A DNA stretch of 64,000 nt, taken from the NCBI RefSeq assembly GCF_022539505.1, contig NC_061510.1, positions 39,705,047 through 39,769,046 of the forward strand. The letters run 5' to 3'. Below are positions 49,784 to 60,805 of the stretch, piece by piece. The translations under genes and the position numbers were made by a program. The stretch is from Lolium rigidum. Taxonomy: Eukaryota > Streptophyta > Magnoliopsida > Poales > Poaceae. The number at the start of each line of letters is the position of its first letter. The stretch's first letter is position 1. Under the pieces are notes generated by a model. It did no database searches. It was not told the origin of the DNA and saw nothing but the letters and a program-made list of their open reading frames with translations.

Positions 49784-50518
49784 ATAATCAACTTGACATA
49801 GTATTTAATATCCATCGGATCCCAACAAACACAACATGTAGGATTACAAAGAAACGATCTTGATCATGATAGGCAGCTCACAAGATCGAGCATGATAGCA
49901 CAATTAGGAGAAGACGACCATCTAGCTACTGCTATGGACCCATGGTCCGGGGGTGAACTACTCACACATCAATCCGGAGGCGATCATGGCGATGAAGAGT
50001 CCTCCGGGAGATGATTCCCCTCTCCGGCAGGGTGCCGGAGAGCGATCTCCTGAATCCCCCGAGATGGGATTGGCGGCGGCTGCGTCTCTGGAAGGTTTTC
50101 CGTATCGTGGCTCTCGGTACTGGGGGTTTCGCGACGGAGGCTTTAAGTAGGCGGAAGGGCAGGTCAGGAGGCGTCACGAGGGACCCACACAACAGGGCCG
50201 CGCGGCCAAGGCCCAGGCCGCGCCACCCTGGCGTGTCGTCGCCTCGTGGCCCCACTTCTTATCCTCTTCGGTCTTCTGGAAGCTTCGTGTGAAAATAGGA
50301 CCCTGGGCGTTGATTTCGTCCAATTCTGAGAATATTTCCTTACTAGGATTTCTGAAACCAAAAACAGCAGAAAACAGCAACTGGCTCTTCGGCATCTCGT
50401 CAATAGGTTAGTGCCGGAAAATGCGTAATAACGACATATAATGTGTATAAAACATGTGAGTATCATCATAAAAGTAGCATGGAACATAAGAAATTATAGA
50501 TACATTTGGGACGTATCA
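49784..50518 (-). repeat. Right fragment of the middle LTR in array C
   Basis: Collinear with 55050-55786 of the right C LTR, including CTCCGGGAGATGATTCCCC and GGAAGGTTTTCCGTATCGTG. It ends GACGTATCA at 50518 and is followed by the PPT-like motif of unit 2. Confidence 0.88.
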
Positions 50519-53122
50519 AGCATCCCCAAGCTTAGTTCCTACTCGCCCTCGAGTAGGTAAACGATAACAAAGATAATTTCTGAAGTGACATGCTATCATA
50601 ATCTTGATCATACTATTGTAAAGCACATGAGATGAATGCAGCGATTCGAAGCAATGATGAAGATAATGAGTAAACAAATGAATCATATAGCAAAGACTTT
50701 TCATGAATAATACTTTCAAGACAAGCATCAATAAGACTTGCATAACAGTTAACTCATAAGCAATAAATTCTTAGTAGAAAGCTTTGAAACAACACAAAGG
50801 AATATATAAGTTTCAGCGGTTGCTTTCAACTTCAACATGTATATCTCATGGATAATTGTCAACACAAAGTAATATAACAAGTGCAATAGGTAAACATGTA
50901 AGAATCAATGCACACAGTTTACACAAGTGTTTGCTTCTGGGATAGAAAGAATAGGCAAACTGACTCAACAATAAAGTAAAAGATAGGCCCTTCGCAGAGG
51001 GAAGCATGGATTACTATATATGTGCTAGAGCTTTTCATTTTGAAAACAAGAAACAATTTTATCAACGGTAGTAATAAAGCATATGAGTTATGTATAAGAT
51101 ATCTTATAAGTTGCAAGCCTCATGCATTGTATACTAATAGTGCTCGCACCTTGTCCTAATTAGCTTGGGTTAACACGGATTATCATTGCATAACATATGT
51201 TTCAACCAAGTGTCACAAAGGGGTACCTCTATGCCGCCTGTACAAGGGTCTAAGGAGAAAGCTCGCATTGGATTTCTCGCTTTTGATTATTCTCAACTTA
51301 GACATCCATACCGGGACAACATAGACAACAGATAATGGACTCCTCTTTTAATGCTTAAGCATTCAACAACAGATAATATTCTCATAAGAGATTGAGGTTT
51401 TATGTCCAAACTGAAACTTCCACCATGAATCATGGCTTTAGTTAGTGGCCCAATGTTCTTCTCTAACAGTATGCATACTCAAACCATTTGATTGTGAAAA
51501 CCGCCCTTACTTCAGACAAGACGAACATGCATAGCAACTCACATGATATTCAACAAAGGTAAAAGAGTTGATGGCGTCCCCAGAAAACATGGTTACCGCA
51601 CAACAAGCAACTTATTAAGAAATAAGACACATAAGTACATATTCTTCACCACGATAGTTTTTAAGCTATTTTGTCCCATGAGCTATATATTGTAAAGGTA
51701 AAGAATGGAATTTTAAAGGTAGCACTCAAGTAATGTACTTTGGAATGGCGGAGAAATACCATGTGGTAGGTAGGTATGGTGGACACAAATGGCATGGTTA
51801 TTGGCTCAAGGATTTGGATGCACGAGAAGAATTCCTCTCAATACAAGGCTAGGCTAGCAAGGTTGTTTGAAGCAAACTCAAGTATAAAACGGTGCAGCAA
51901 GACTCACATATAAACATATTGTAACTATTATAAGACTTTACATCGTCTCCTTGTTGTTCAAACACCTCAACCAGAAAATATCTAGACTTAGAGAGAACAA
52001 TCATGCAAACCAAATTTTAACATGCTCTATGTAGTTATTCATTAATGGGTACAAGGTACATGATGCAAGAGCTTAAACAAGATCTATATGAGCACAACAA
52101 TTGCCAAGTATCACATTATTCAAGACATTATACCATTTACCACATGCGGCATTTTCCGTTTCCAACCATATATCAATGAATGAGGTAGTTCAACTTTCGC
52201 AATGAACATTAAAGGTAAAGCTAAGAACACATGTGTTCATACGAAACATCGGAGCGTAATATCTCCAATATAAAGAATGCTAGGATCCGACTTTATTCAA
52301 ACAAAACAAAAACTAAAGCAAACAGACGCTCCAAGCAAAGCACATAAGATGTGACTGAATAAAAATATAGTTTCATTAGAGGAACCTGATAATGTTGTCG
52401 ATGAAGAAGGGGATGCCTTGGGCATCCCCAAGCTTAGACGCTTGGGTCTTCTTAAAATATGCATGGATGAACCACGGGGGCATCCCCAAGCTTTGACTTT
52501 TCACTCTTCTTGATCATATTGTATCATCCTCCTCTCTTGATCCTTGAAAACTTCCTCCACACCAAACTCGAAACAAACTCATTAGAGGGTCAGTGCATAA
52601 TTCATATATTCAGAGGTGACATAATCATTCTTAATACTTCTGAATATTGCACAAAGCTACTGAAAGTTAATGGAACAAAGAAATCCATCAAACATAGCAA
52701 AACAGGCAATGCGAAATAAAAGGCAGAATCTGTCAAAACAGAACACTCCGTAAATACAAATTTTAAAATGGCACCAGACTTGCTCAGATGAAAATGCCCA
52801 AATTTAATGAAAGTTGCGTACATATCTGAGGATCACGCACGTAAATTGGCAGATTTTTTTGAGTTACCTACAGAGAATTCTGCCCAGATTCGTGACAGCA
52901 AGAAATCTGTTCCTGCGCAGTAATCCAAATCTAGTATTGGCTTTACTATCAAAGACTTTACTTGGCACAACAATGCAATAAAATAAAGATAAGGAGAGGT
53001 TGCTACAGTAGTAAACAACTTCCAAGACTCAAATATAAAATAAAGTGCTGTAGTAAAATAAACACATGGGTTATCTCCCAAGAAGTTCTTTCTTTGTAGC
53101 CATTAAGATGGGCTCAGCAATT

Positions 53123-53881
53123 TTAATGATGCTCACATAAGGATGAGAGTTGAAGCAAAAAGAGAGCATCAAAAAGCAAGTATGAAACAAATTTAAGCCT
53201 AACCCACTTCCTATGAAAAGGAATCTTGTAAATAAACAAGTTATTGAAGCATGAAGCTACTATCATAGAAAGACAAAGAAAGTGCAACTTCAATATTCTC
53301 AACATAAAGAGGGAAAACTTAATATTATTAAGATGCATATAACCATGTTTCCCTCTCTCATAATAACTTTCAGTAGCATCATGAACAAATTCAACAATAT
53401 AACTATCACATGAAACATTCTTATCATGAGCTATATGCATAAAATTATTACTCTCCACATAAGCATAATCAATTTTATTAGTTGTAGTGGGAGCAAATTC
53501 AACAAAGTAGCTATCATTATTATTCTCATCAAGTGTAGGAGGCATAGTATAATCATAATAAAATTTACTCTCCATAGTAGGCGGCACCAAAAGACCACTA
53601 TCATTATAATCATCATAAATAGGAGGCAAAGTATCATCAAAGAAAATTTTCTCCTCAATGCTTGGGGGACTAAAAATATCATGCTCATCAAAGCCAGCTT
53701 CCCCAAGCTTAGAATTTTCCATAGCATTGGCAACAATGGTGTTCAAAACATTCATACTAATAACATTCCCATTAGCATGCATATAAAGTTCCATGGGTTT
53801 TTTAATTCTCTCTTCAAACACATCATGTCCTAATTCAAGATAAAGTTCATAAAGATCTCTCATTTTGTTGTTGTTTTCCAT
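53123..53881 (-). CDS. Uncharacterised acidic ORF, array C unit 2 (252 aa)
   Basis: Same family as the ORFs of A, B and C unit 1. It starts MENNNKMRDLYELYLELGHD and carries two tandem Asp-rich modules (PPSIEEKIFFDDTLPPIYDD, then PPTMESKFYYDYTMPP) where A and C unit 1 have one. SYYERGKHGYMHLNNIKF and YKIPFHRKWVRLKF follow. A frameshift near VSYLLF diverts the C-terminus, so PILMAIKK is read in another phase downstream. It lies between the primer site at 54157 and the hairpin at 52409. Function unknown; no polymerase or protease motif. Confidence 0.55.
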   Translation of the reverse strand: MENNNKMRDLYELYLELGHDVFEERIKKPMELYMHANGNVISMNVLNTIVANAMENSKLGEAGFDEHDIFSPPSIEEKIFFDDTLPPIYDDYNDSGLLVPPTMESKFYYDYTMPPTLDENNNDSYFVEFAPTTTNKIDYAYVESNNFMHIAHDKNVSCDSYIVEFVHDATESYYERGKHGYMHLNNIKFSLFMLRILKLHFLCLSMIVASCFNNLFIYKIPFHRKWVRLKFVSYLLFDALFLLQLSSLCEHH

Positions 53882-54184
53882 TAAGCCTAACTAGTGAAGT
53901 CACACAACTTAGTGTTCTCAGGAGTATTCATTTTAACAGTAGTAAATAAAGCAAACTAGATAAAGTAAATGCAAGTAACTAATTTTTTGTGTGTTTTTGA
54001 TATAGAGAGCAAGACAGTAAATAAAGTAACACTAGCAACTAATTTTTTTGTGTTTTGTTTAAGTGCAGCAAACAAAGTAGTAAATAAAATAAAGCAAGAC
54101 AAAAACAAAGTAAAGAGATTGGAAGTGGAGACTCCCCTTGCAGCGTGTCTTGATCTCCCCGGCAACGGCGCCAGAAAAAGAGCT

Positions 54185-55786
54185 TGATGCGTGCAATTAA
54201 CACACATCCGTTGGGAACCCCAAGAGGAAGGTGTGATGCAGACAGTAGCAAGTTTTCCCTCAGAAAGAAACCAAGGTTTATCGAACCAGGAGGAGCCAAG
54301 AAGCACGTTGAAGGTTGATGGCGGCGAAGTGTAGTGCGGCGCAACACCGGGGATTCCGGCGCCAACGTGGAACCCGCACAACACAACCAAAGTACTTTGC
54401 CCCAACGTAACGGTGAGGTTGTCAATCTCACCGGCTTGCTGTGAACAAAGGATTAACCGTATTGTGTGGAAGATGATTGTTTGCGAAGAACGATGAAAGA
54501 ACAAGTATTGCGATAGATTGTATTTCAGATGTAAAGAATAGACCGGGGTCCACAGTTCACTAGCGGTGTCTCTCCCATAAGATAAATAGCATGTTGGGTG
54601 AACAAATTACAGTTGGGCAATTGACAAATAAAGAAGGCATAACAATGCACATACAAATATCATGATGAGTACTATGAGATTTAATCAGGGCATTACGACA
54701 AAGTACATAGACCGCCATCCGAGCATGCATCTATGCCTAAAAGTCCACTTTCGAGGTTATCATCCGAACCCCTTCCGGTATTAAGTTGCAAGCAATGGAC
54801 AATTGCATTAAGTATGGTGCGTAATGTAATCAACACAAATATCCTTAGACAAAGCATCGATGTTTTATCCCTAGTGGCAATAGCACATCCACAACCTTAG
54901 AACTTTTCGTCACTTCGTCCCGGATTTAATGGAGGCATGAACCCATCGTCGAGCATAAATACTCCCTCTTGGAGTCACAAGTATCAACTTGGCCGAGCCT
55001 CTACTAGCAACGGAGAGCATGCAAGAACATAAACAACACATATGATAGATTGATAATCAACTTGACATAGTATTCAATATCCATCGGATCCCAACAAACA
55101 CAACATGTAGGATTACAAAGAAACGATCTTGATCATGATAGGCAGCTCACAAGATCGAGCATGATAGCACAATTAGGAGAAGACGACCATCTAGCTACTG
55201 CTATGGACCCATGGTCCAGGGGTGAACTACTTACACATCAATCCGGAGACGATCATGGCGATGAAGAGTCCTCCGGGAGATGATTCCCCTCTCCGGCAGG
55301 GTGCCGGAGGCGATCTCCTGAATCCCCCGAGATGGGATTGGCGGCGGCTGCGTCTCTGGAAGGTTTTCCGTATCGTGGCTCTCGGTACTGGGGGTTTCGC
55401 GACGGAGGCTTTAAGTAGGCGGAAGGGCAGGTCAGGAGGCATCACGAGGGACCCACACAACAGGGCCGCGCGGCCAAGGCCCAGGCCGCGCCGCCCTGGC
55501 GTGTCGTCGCCTCGTGGCCCCACTTCTTATCCTCTTCGGTCTTCTGGAAGCTTCGTGTGAAAATAGGACCCTGGGCGTTGATTTCGTCCAATTCCGAGAA
55601 TATTTCCTTACTAGGATTTCTGAAACCAAAAACAGCAGAAAACGGCAACTGGCTCTTCGGCATCTCGTCAATAGGTTAGTGCCGGAAAATGCGTAATAAC
55701 GACATATAATGTGTATAAAACATGTGAGTATCATCATAAAAGTAGCATGGAACATAAGAAATTATAGATACGTTTGGGACGTATCA
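54185..55786 (-). repeat. Right (5') LTR of array C (1,602 bp)
   Basis: Starts TGATGCGTGC and ends GACGTATCA, next to the GGTAC duplication at 55787. More similar to the middle LTR remnant (49784-50518) than to the left LTR in the shared part, judged by eye. Confidence 0.88.
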
Positions 55787-57609
55787 GGTACCTCTATGCC
55801 GCCTGTACAAAGGTCCAAAGAGATAGATCTCAACTAAGGACATCCATACCGGGACAACATAGAAAACAGATAATGGACTCCTCTTTAATGCATAAGCATT
55901 CAACAACAGATAATATTCTCATAAGAGATTGAGGATTAGTGTCCAAACTGAAACTTCCACCATGATTCATGGCTTTAGTTAGCGGGCCAATGTTCTTCTC
56001 TAACAATATGCATACTCAAACCATTTGATCATGATAAATCGCCCATACTTCAGACAAGACGAACATGCATAGCAACTCACATGATATTCAACAAAGGTGT
56101 AATAGTTGATGGCGTCCCCAGAAACATGGTTACCGCTCAACAAGCAACTTATAAGAAATAAGATACATAGCAACATATTCAATACCACAATAGTTTTTAA
56201 GCTATTTTCCCGTGAGCTATGTATTACAAAGACAAAGAATGAAATTTTAAAGGTAGCACTCAAGTAATTTACTTTGGAATGGTAGAGAAATACCACATAG
56301 TAGGTAGGTATGGTGGACACAAATGGCATAGGTTTTGGCTCAAGGTTTTGGATGCACGAGAAGTATTTCCTCTCAGTACAAGGCTTTGGCTAGCAAGGTT
56401 GTTTGAAGCAAACACAAGTATGAACCGGTACAACAAAACTTACATAAGAACATATTGCAAGCATTATAAGACTCTACACTGTCTTCCTTGTTGCTCAAAC
56501 ACTTTTACCAGAAAATATCTAGACCTTAGAGAGACCAATCACGCAAACCAAATTTCAACAAGCTCTACGGTAGTTCTTCATTAATAGGTGCAAAGTACAT
56601 GATGCAAGAGCTTAAACATGATCTATTTGAGCACAACAATTGCCAAGTATCAAATTATTCAAGACCATATACCATTTACCATATGAAGCATTTTCTGTTT
56701 CCAACCAAATAGCAATTAACGAAGCGGTTTTCAACTACGCCATGAACATTAAAAATAAAAGCGAAGAACACTAGTGTTCATATGAAAAAGCGAAGCGTGT
56801 CTCTCTCCCACACAAGCATGAATTTATTCAGAGAATGAAAATAACAAAACGAAAATAAAAACACACAGACGCTCCAAGTAAAGTACATAAGATATGATGG
56901 AATAAAAATATAGTTTCACTAAAGATGACCTGATAAGTTGTTGATGAAGAAGGGGATGCCTTGGGCATCCCCAAGCTTAGATGCTTGAGTCTTCTTGAAA
57001 TATGCAGGGATGAACCACGGGGGTATCCCCAAGCTTAGACTTTTCACTCTTCTTGATCATAGTATATCATCCTCCTCTCTTGACCCTTGAAAACTTCCTC
57101 CACACCAAACTCGAAACAAACTCATTAGAGGGTTAGTGCATAATCAAAAATTCACATGTTCAGAGGTAACACAATCATTCTTAACACTTCTGGACATTGC
57201 CTAAAGCTACTGGAAGTTAATGGAACAAAGAAATCCATTCAACATAGCAAAAGAGGCAATGCGAAATAAAAGGCAGAATCTGTCAAAACAGAACAGTCCG
57301 CAATGACGAATTTTTCAGGGGCACTTAACTTGCTCAGATGAAAAAGCTCAAATTGAATGAAAGTTGCGTACATATCTGAGGATCACACACGTAAATTGGC
57401 AGATTTTTCTGAGTTACCTACAGACGGGGCTGCTCAATTTCGTGACAGTAAGAAATCTGTTTCTGCGCAGTAATCCAAATCTAGTATCAACCTTACTATC
57501 AAAGACTTTACTTGGCACAACAATGCAATAAAATAAAGATAAGGAGAGGTTGCTACAGTAGTAACAACTTCCAAGACACAACAAAGCAGTAGCAAAATAA
57601 AAACATGGG

Positions 57610-58395
57610 TTATCTCCCAAGAAGTGCTTTCTTTATAGCCATTAAGATGGGCTCAGTAATTTTAATGATGTTCGCGCAAGAAATAAGAGTTGAAGCAAAA
57701 GAGAGCATCAAAAGCAAATAAGAAACACTTTTAAGTCTAACCCACTTCCTATGAAAAGGAATATTGTAAATAAATAAGTCATGTAAGCATAATGCAACAA
57801 GCATAGAAAGGCAACTCAAGCGCAACTTCAAGATTCTCAACACAAAGAGGGGAAACTTAATATTATTAAGATGCATATAACCATGTTTCCCTCTCTCATA
57901 ATAACTTTCAGTAGCATCATGAACAAACTCAACAATATATCTATCACATGAAACATTCTTACCATGATCTACATGCATAAAATTATTACTCTCCACACAA
58001 GCATAATCAATTTTATTAGTAATAGTGGGAGTAAAACTATCACAACCATCATTGTAATTATCATAAATTGCAGGCATGGTATAATCATAATAAACTTTAT
58101 CCTCCATAGTAGGTGGCACCAAAATACCATTATCATTATAATCATCATAAATAGGAGGTAAAGTATCATCAAAGAAAATTTTCTCCTCAAAACTTGGGGG
58201 ACTAAAAATATCATGCTCATCAAAACCAGCTTCCCCAAGCTTAGAATTTTCCATAGCATTAGCAACAATGGTGTTCAAAGCATTCATACTAATAACATTC
58301 CCATTAGTATGCATATAAAGTTCCATGGGTTTTTTAATTCTCTCTTCAAACACATCATGTTCTAATTCAAAATAAAGTTCATAAAGATCTCTCAT
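57610..58395 (-). CDS. Uncharacterised acidic ORF of element B (261 aa)
   Basis: The longest copy of the family ORF. The ancestral start is lost: codon 2 is TAA where the others have GAA, so reading can only reopen at the next Met (MRDLYELYFELEHD). It holds two Asp-rich modules (PPSFEEKIFFDDTLPPIYDD and PPTMEDKVYYDYTMPAIYDN), then SYYERGKHGYMHLNNIKF, YNIPFHRKWVRLK and the intact C-terminus PILMAIKKALLGR. It sits about 160 bp inside the tRNA-Asp primer site at 58554-58570. The wording of each block is nearly identical in A and both C units, so the family evolved as a protein, but this copy is probably not translated from its original start. Confidence 0.55.
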   Translation of the reverse strand: MRDLYELYFELEHDVFEERIKKPMELYMHTNGNVISMNALNTIVANAMENSKLGEAGFDEHDIFSPPSFEEKIFFDDTLPPIYDDYNDNGILVPPTMEDKVYYDYTMPAIYDNYNDGCDSFTPTITNKIDYACVESNNFMHVDHGKNVSCDRYIVEFVHDATESYYERGKHGYMHLNNIKFPLFVLRILKLRLSCLSMLVALCLHDLFIYNIPFHRKWVRLKSVSYLLLMLSFASTLISCANIIKITEPILMAIKKALLGR

Positions 58396-58580
58396 TTTGT
58401 TGTTGTTTTACATTAAGCCTAACTAGTGAAAACAAGAAACAAACATATATAATTGCAGGATCTAAAGGAAATAGCTTCGAGCACTCACACACCAGCAACA
58501 GTGCTAGGAAATAGCTTAGTAGTCGGAGGATGTGAATACCTTTTACCTTACCTCCCCGGCAACGGCGCCAGAAAATAGCT

Positions 58581-60009
58581 TGATGTCTACGCACGCTTCT
58601 ATTCCTGTAGACAGTGTTGGGCCTCCAAGAGCGAGAGGTTTGTAGAACAGCAGCAAGTTTCCTTAAGTGAATCACCCAAGGTTTATCGAACTCGGGGAGG
58701 TAGAGGTCAGAGATATCCCTCTCAAGCAACCCCTGCAATTAAGATACAAGAAGTCTCTTGTGTCCCCAACACACCTAATACACTTGTCAGATGTATAGGT
58801 GCACTAGTTCGGCGAAGAGATAGTGAAATACAAGTATAATGGATGATTGTGAGTGGTAATAGCAATCTGAAATAACTATGGCAGCAAGTAAACATGCAGT
58901 AGAGCAGTAAATAAACGGTGATTCGAGCTTAGAAACAAGGCCTAGGGATCATACTTTCACTAGAGGACACTCTCAACAATAATCACATAAATAAATAAGT
59001 TCTCTTCCTTTGTACTACTTTCAAAGAATCTATTGTTGGATAACAAACACCATTCATTGTGTAGGGCTACGAGAGCACCCTCAAGCCGGAGTAAACAAGC
59101 TCCACAACGTCATAAAGGAATCACACACGATGCAAACACTGTCACTGTCACACCATGGAGAGTGAATCCAGAGTTCATATTAAAGTAACTCTAGAGTGCA
59201 TAGTAATAGTTAACTTCATACTCTACAAGAGATCACAATCATAACCTACGCCAAGTACTACATGATGCACACACTGTCCACATTACATCATGAAGGAGGA
59301 ATAGACTACTTTAATAACATCACTAGAGTAGCACATAGATTAATAGTGATACAAAGCTCATGATCACATAAAGATCACATGGGAGAGAGAGATGAACCAC
59401 ATAGCTACCGGTACAGCCCTTAGCCTCGGGGGATAACTACTCCCTCCTCATCATAGGAGACAGCAATGGCGATGAAGATGGCGATGGTGTCGATGGAGAT
59501 GCCTTCCGGGGGCAATTCCCCGTCCCGGCGGCGTGCCGGAACAGAGACTTCTGTCCCCCGAACTTGGTTTCGCGATGGCGGCGGCTGCGTAACTTTTCTC
59601 GTCCCGTGGCTTATGTTTTTAGGGTTTTCGAGGCGGAGAGAATATATAGGCGGAAGGGCAGCCTCGGAGGAGCCAGGGGGTGGCCCCCCCATAGGCTGGC
59701 GCCCCCTTGGTCGCGCCGCCATGTGGGGTGGGGCCCCTGTGGCTCCCCTCCGGTCCCTCTCGGCCTCTCGGAAGCTTCCGTGAAATATAAGATCGTGGGC
59801 ATTAATTTCGTCCAATTCCGAGAATATTTCCTGTGTAAGATTTCTGAAACCAAAACAGCAGAAAACGAGAACCGGCACTTCGGCATCTTGTTAATAGGTT
59901 AGTTCCGGAAAATGCATCAAAACGATATAAAGTATGAATAAAACATGTAGATATTGTCATAAAACTAGCATGGAACATAAGAAATTATAGATACGTTGGA
60001 GACGTATCA
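58581..60009 (-). repeat. 5' LTR of element B
   Basis: Near-identical to 36628-38058, with differences mainly in short homopolymer and GC-rich tracts (for example near 59690-59720). Confidence 0.92.
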
Positions 60010-60014
60010 GTGCT

Positions 60015-60102
60015 TAAGGATGTCCATGTGGTACTTCATAGATCTGCTAGTGTTTAAGGATATCCATGTGGTAGTTCATTGATCTGCTAGTGTTTGTCAT
60101 TT
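60015..60102 (+). repeat. 40-bp repeats interrupted by element B
   Basis: TTCAT(A/T)GATCTGCTAGTG occurs at 60035 and 60075, 40 bp apart. A third copy lies just left of element B near 36609-36627. The GTGCT target duplication falls inside the repeat. Confidence 0.75.
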
Positions 60103-60805
60103 AGGCGATCATACCTTTGGGCTCCCCTGATCTGTCTGCGCCAACTGTGAATGCTCCGCCATCTCTGATAGCAAGCAAACCAGCCATGGTATGGAAACCT
60201 AAGCTATCAGAGTTTGTGTTGAACCGGTTGGTTCAGCTCGTCCGTAGCGGCGTCTCAACATGGGAATCAAGGAGGAGCAGATGAAGAAGGTAGCCACGGA
60301 TGTTCTTGCATTCGCCGGCGTACATGTCACCACTCTTCAGCTGTACAACCACATCAGAAACTGGAGGACGAAGTGGAGCGTCATCATGAAGATGAAATCC
60401 GATCGCATTCTGGACTGGAGCGAAGCTGGTTGCTGCTTCTACGGCGGTGATGAAGGGGCGGCGGACGAGTACATCCTGGTACGAATCCTCATTGAGCTCC
60501 TACATAGATCTGAAAGTATATACATGTCAATGTCGTCCGCACTAACACGTGTTCCTTGTCGATTGCAGTGGTACCCGAAGCACCGTCAGTACGTCGGCAC
60601 TCCGATCAGCAACTACGCTTAGATGAAGACGATCTTCACTCCCCGGTTCGTCTGCAAGGCGCAGCTGTTCCAGCCTAACTTACTGGTCAGGGCTATCGAC
60701 TTCATTGCAGACAATGAAGCCGAGTATGCCTTCTACCGTAAGCTGCAGCCACCGGAGAGGAGGAGCTGGCTTAGGACCTGGCTCCGCAACCAGTTTCCTG
60801 CTTAG
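60015..60805 (+). pseudogene. MYB/SANT-like domain gene, main coding piece
   Basis: Plant MYB/SANT-like (Myb_DNA-bind_3 type) proteins bind DNA; related ORFs occur in PIF/Harbinger elements. The first block (KPKLSEFVLNRLVQLVRSGV, about 60190-60252) is followed by a frameshift into GIKEEQMKKVATDVLAFAGV, TTLQLYNHIRNWRTKWSVI and ILDWSEAGCCFYGGDE. An intron with good borders (CTG/GTACGA at 60478/60479; TTGCAG at 60568) joins to WYPKHRQYVGTPISNYA. TAG at 60620-60622 replaces the Glu expected before MKTIF. Reading continues open to 60805 (LRTWLRNQFPA). Upstream exons lie beyond element B. Two insertions, a frameshift and a nonsense change make it a pseudogene. Confidence 0.65.

Larger units (their letters stand above)
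38772..55786 (-). mobile_element. LTR retrotransposon array C: three LTRs and two internal domains
   Basis: Order on the plus strand: LTR (38772-40429), internal unit 1 (40430-43892), interrupted middle LTR (43893-44012 and 49784-50518), internal unit 2 (50519-54184), LTR (54185-55786). GGTAC flanks the whole array (38767-38771 and 55787-55791) inside the internal region of B. So it behaves as one insertion later enlarged, as expected from unequal exchange between LTRs. Both internal units have their own ORF, hairpin and tRNA-Asp primer site (43866-43882 and 54157-54173). No polymerase belongs to the family itself. Confidence 0.82.
36628..60009 (-). mobile_element. LTR retrotransposon B, non-autonomous, 23.4 kb with nested insertions
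   Basis: LTRs at 36628-38058 (1,431 bp) and 58581-60009 (1,429 bp) both begin TGATGTCTACGCACGC and end GAGACGTATCA on the plus strand. GTGCT flanks both sides (36623-36627 and 60010-60014). The primer site for tRNA-Asp is at 58554-58570. Without array C (38772-55786), B is about 6.4 kb with a 3.5-kb internal region holding one ORF and no polymerase. The LTR 3' half (plus-strand right side) resembles that of A and C, but the first half is unrelated to theirs. Confidence 0.93.

Noticed and set aside
34651..58570. Sequences identical to the last 17 bases of tRNA-Asp
   Set aside because: Only the 3' end of a tRNA is present each time, adjacent to an LTR; these are primer-binding sites, not tRNA genes.
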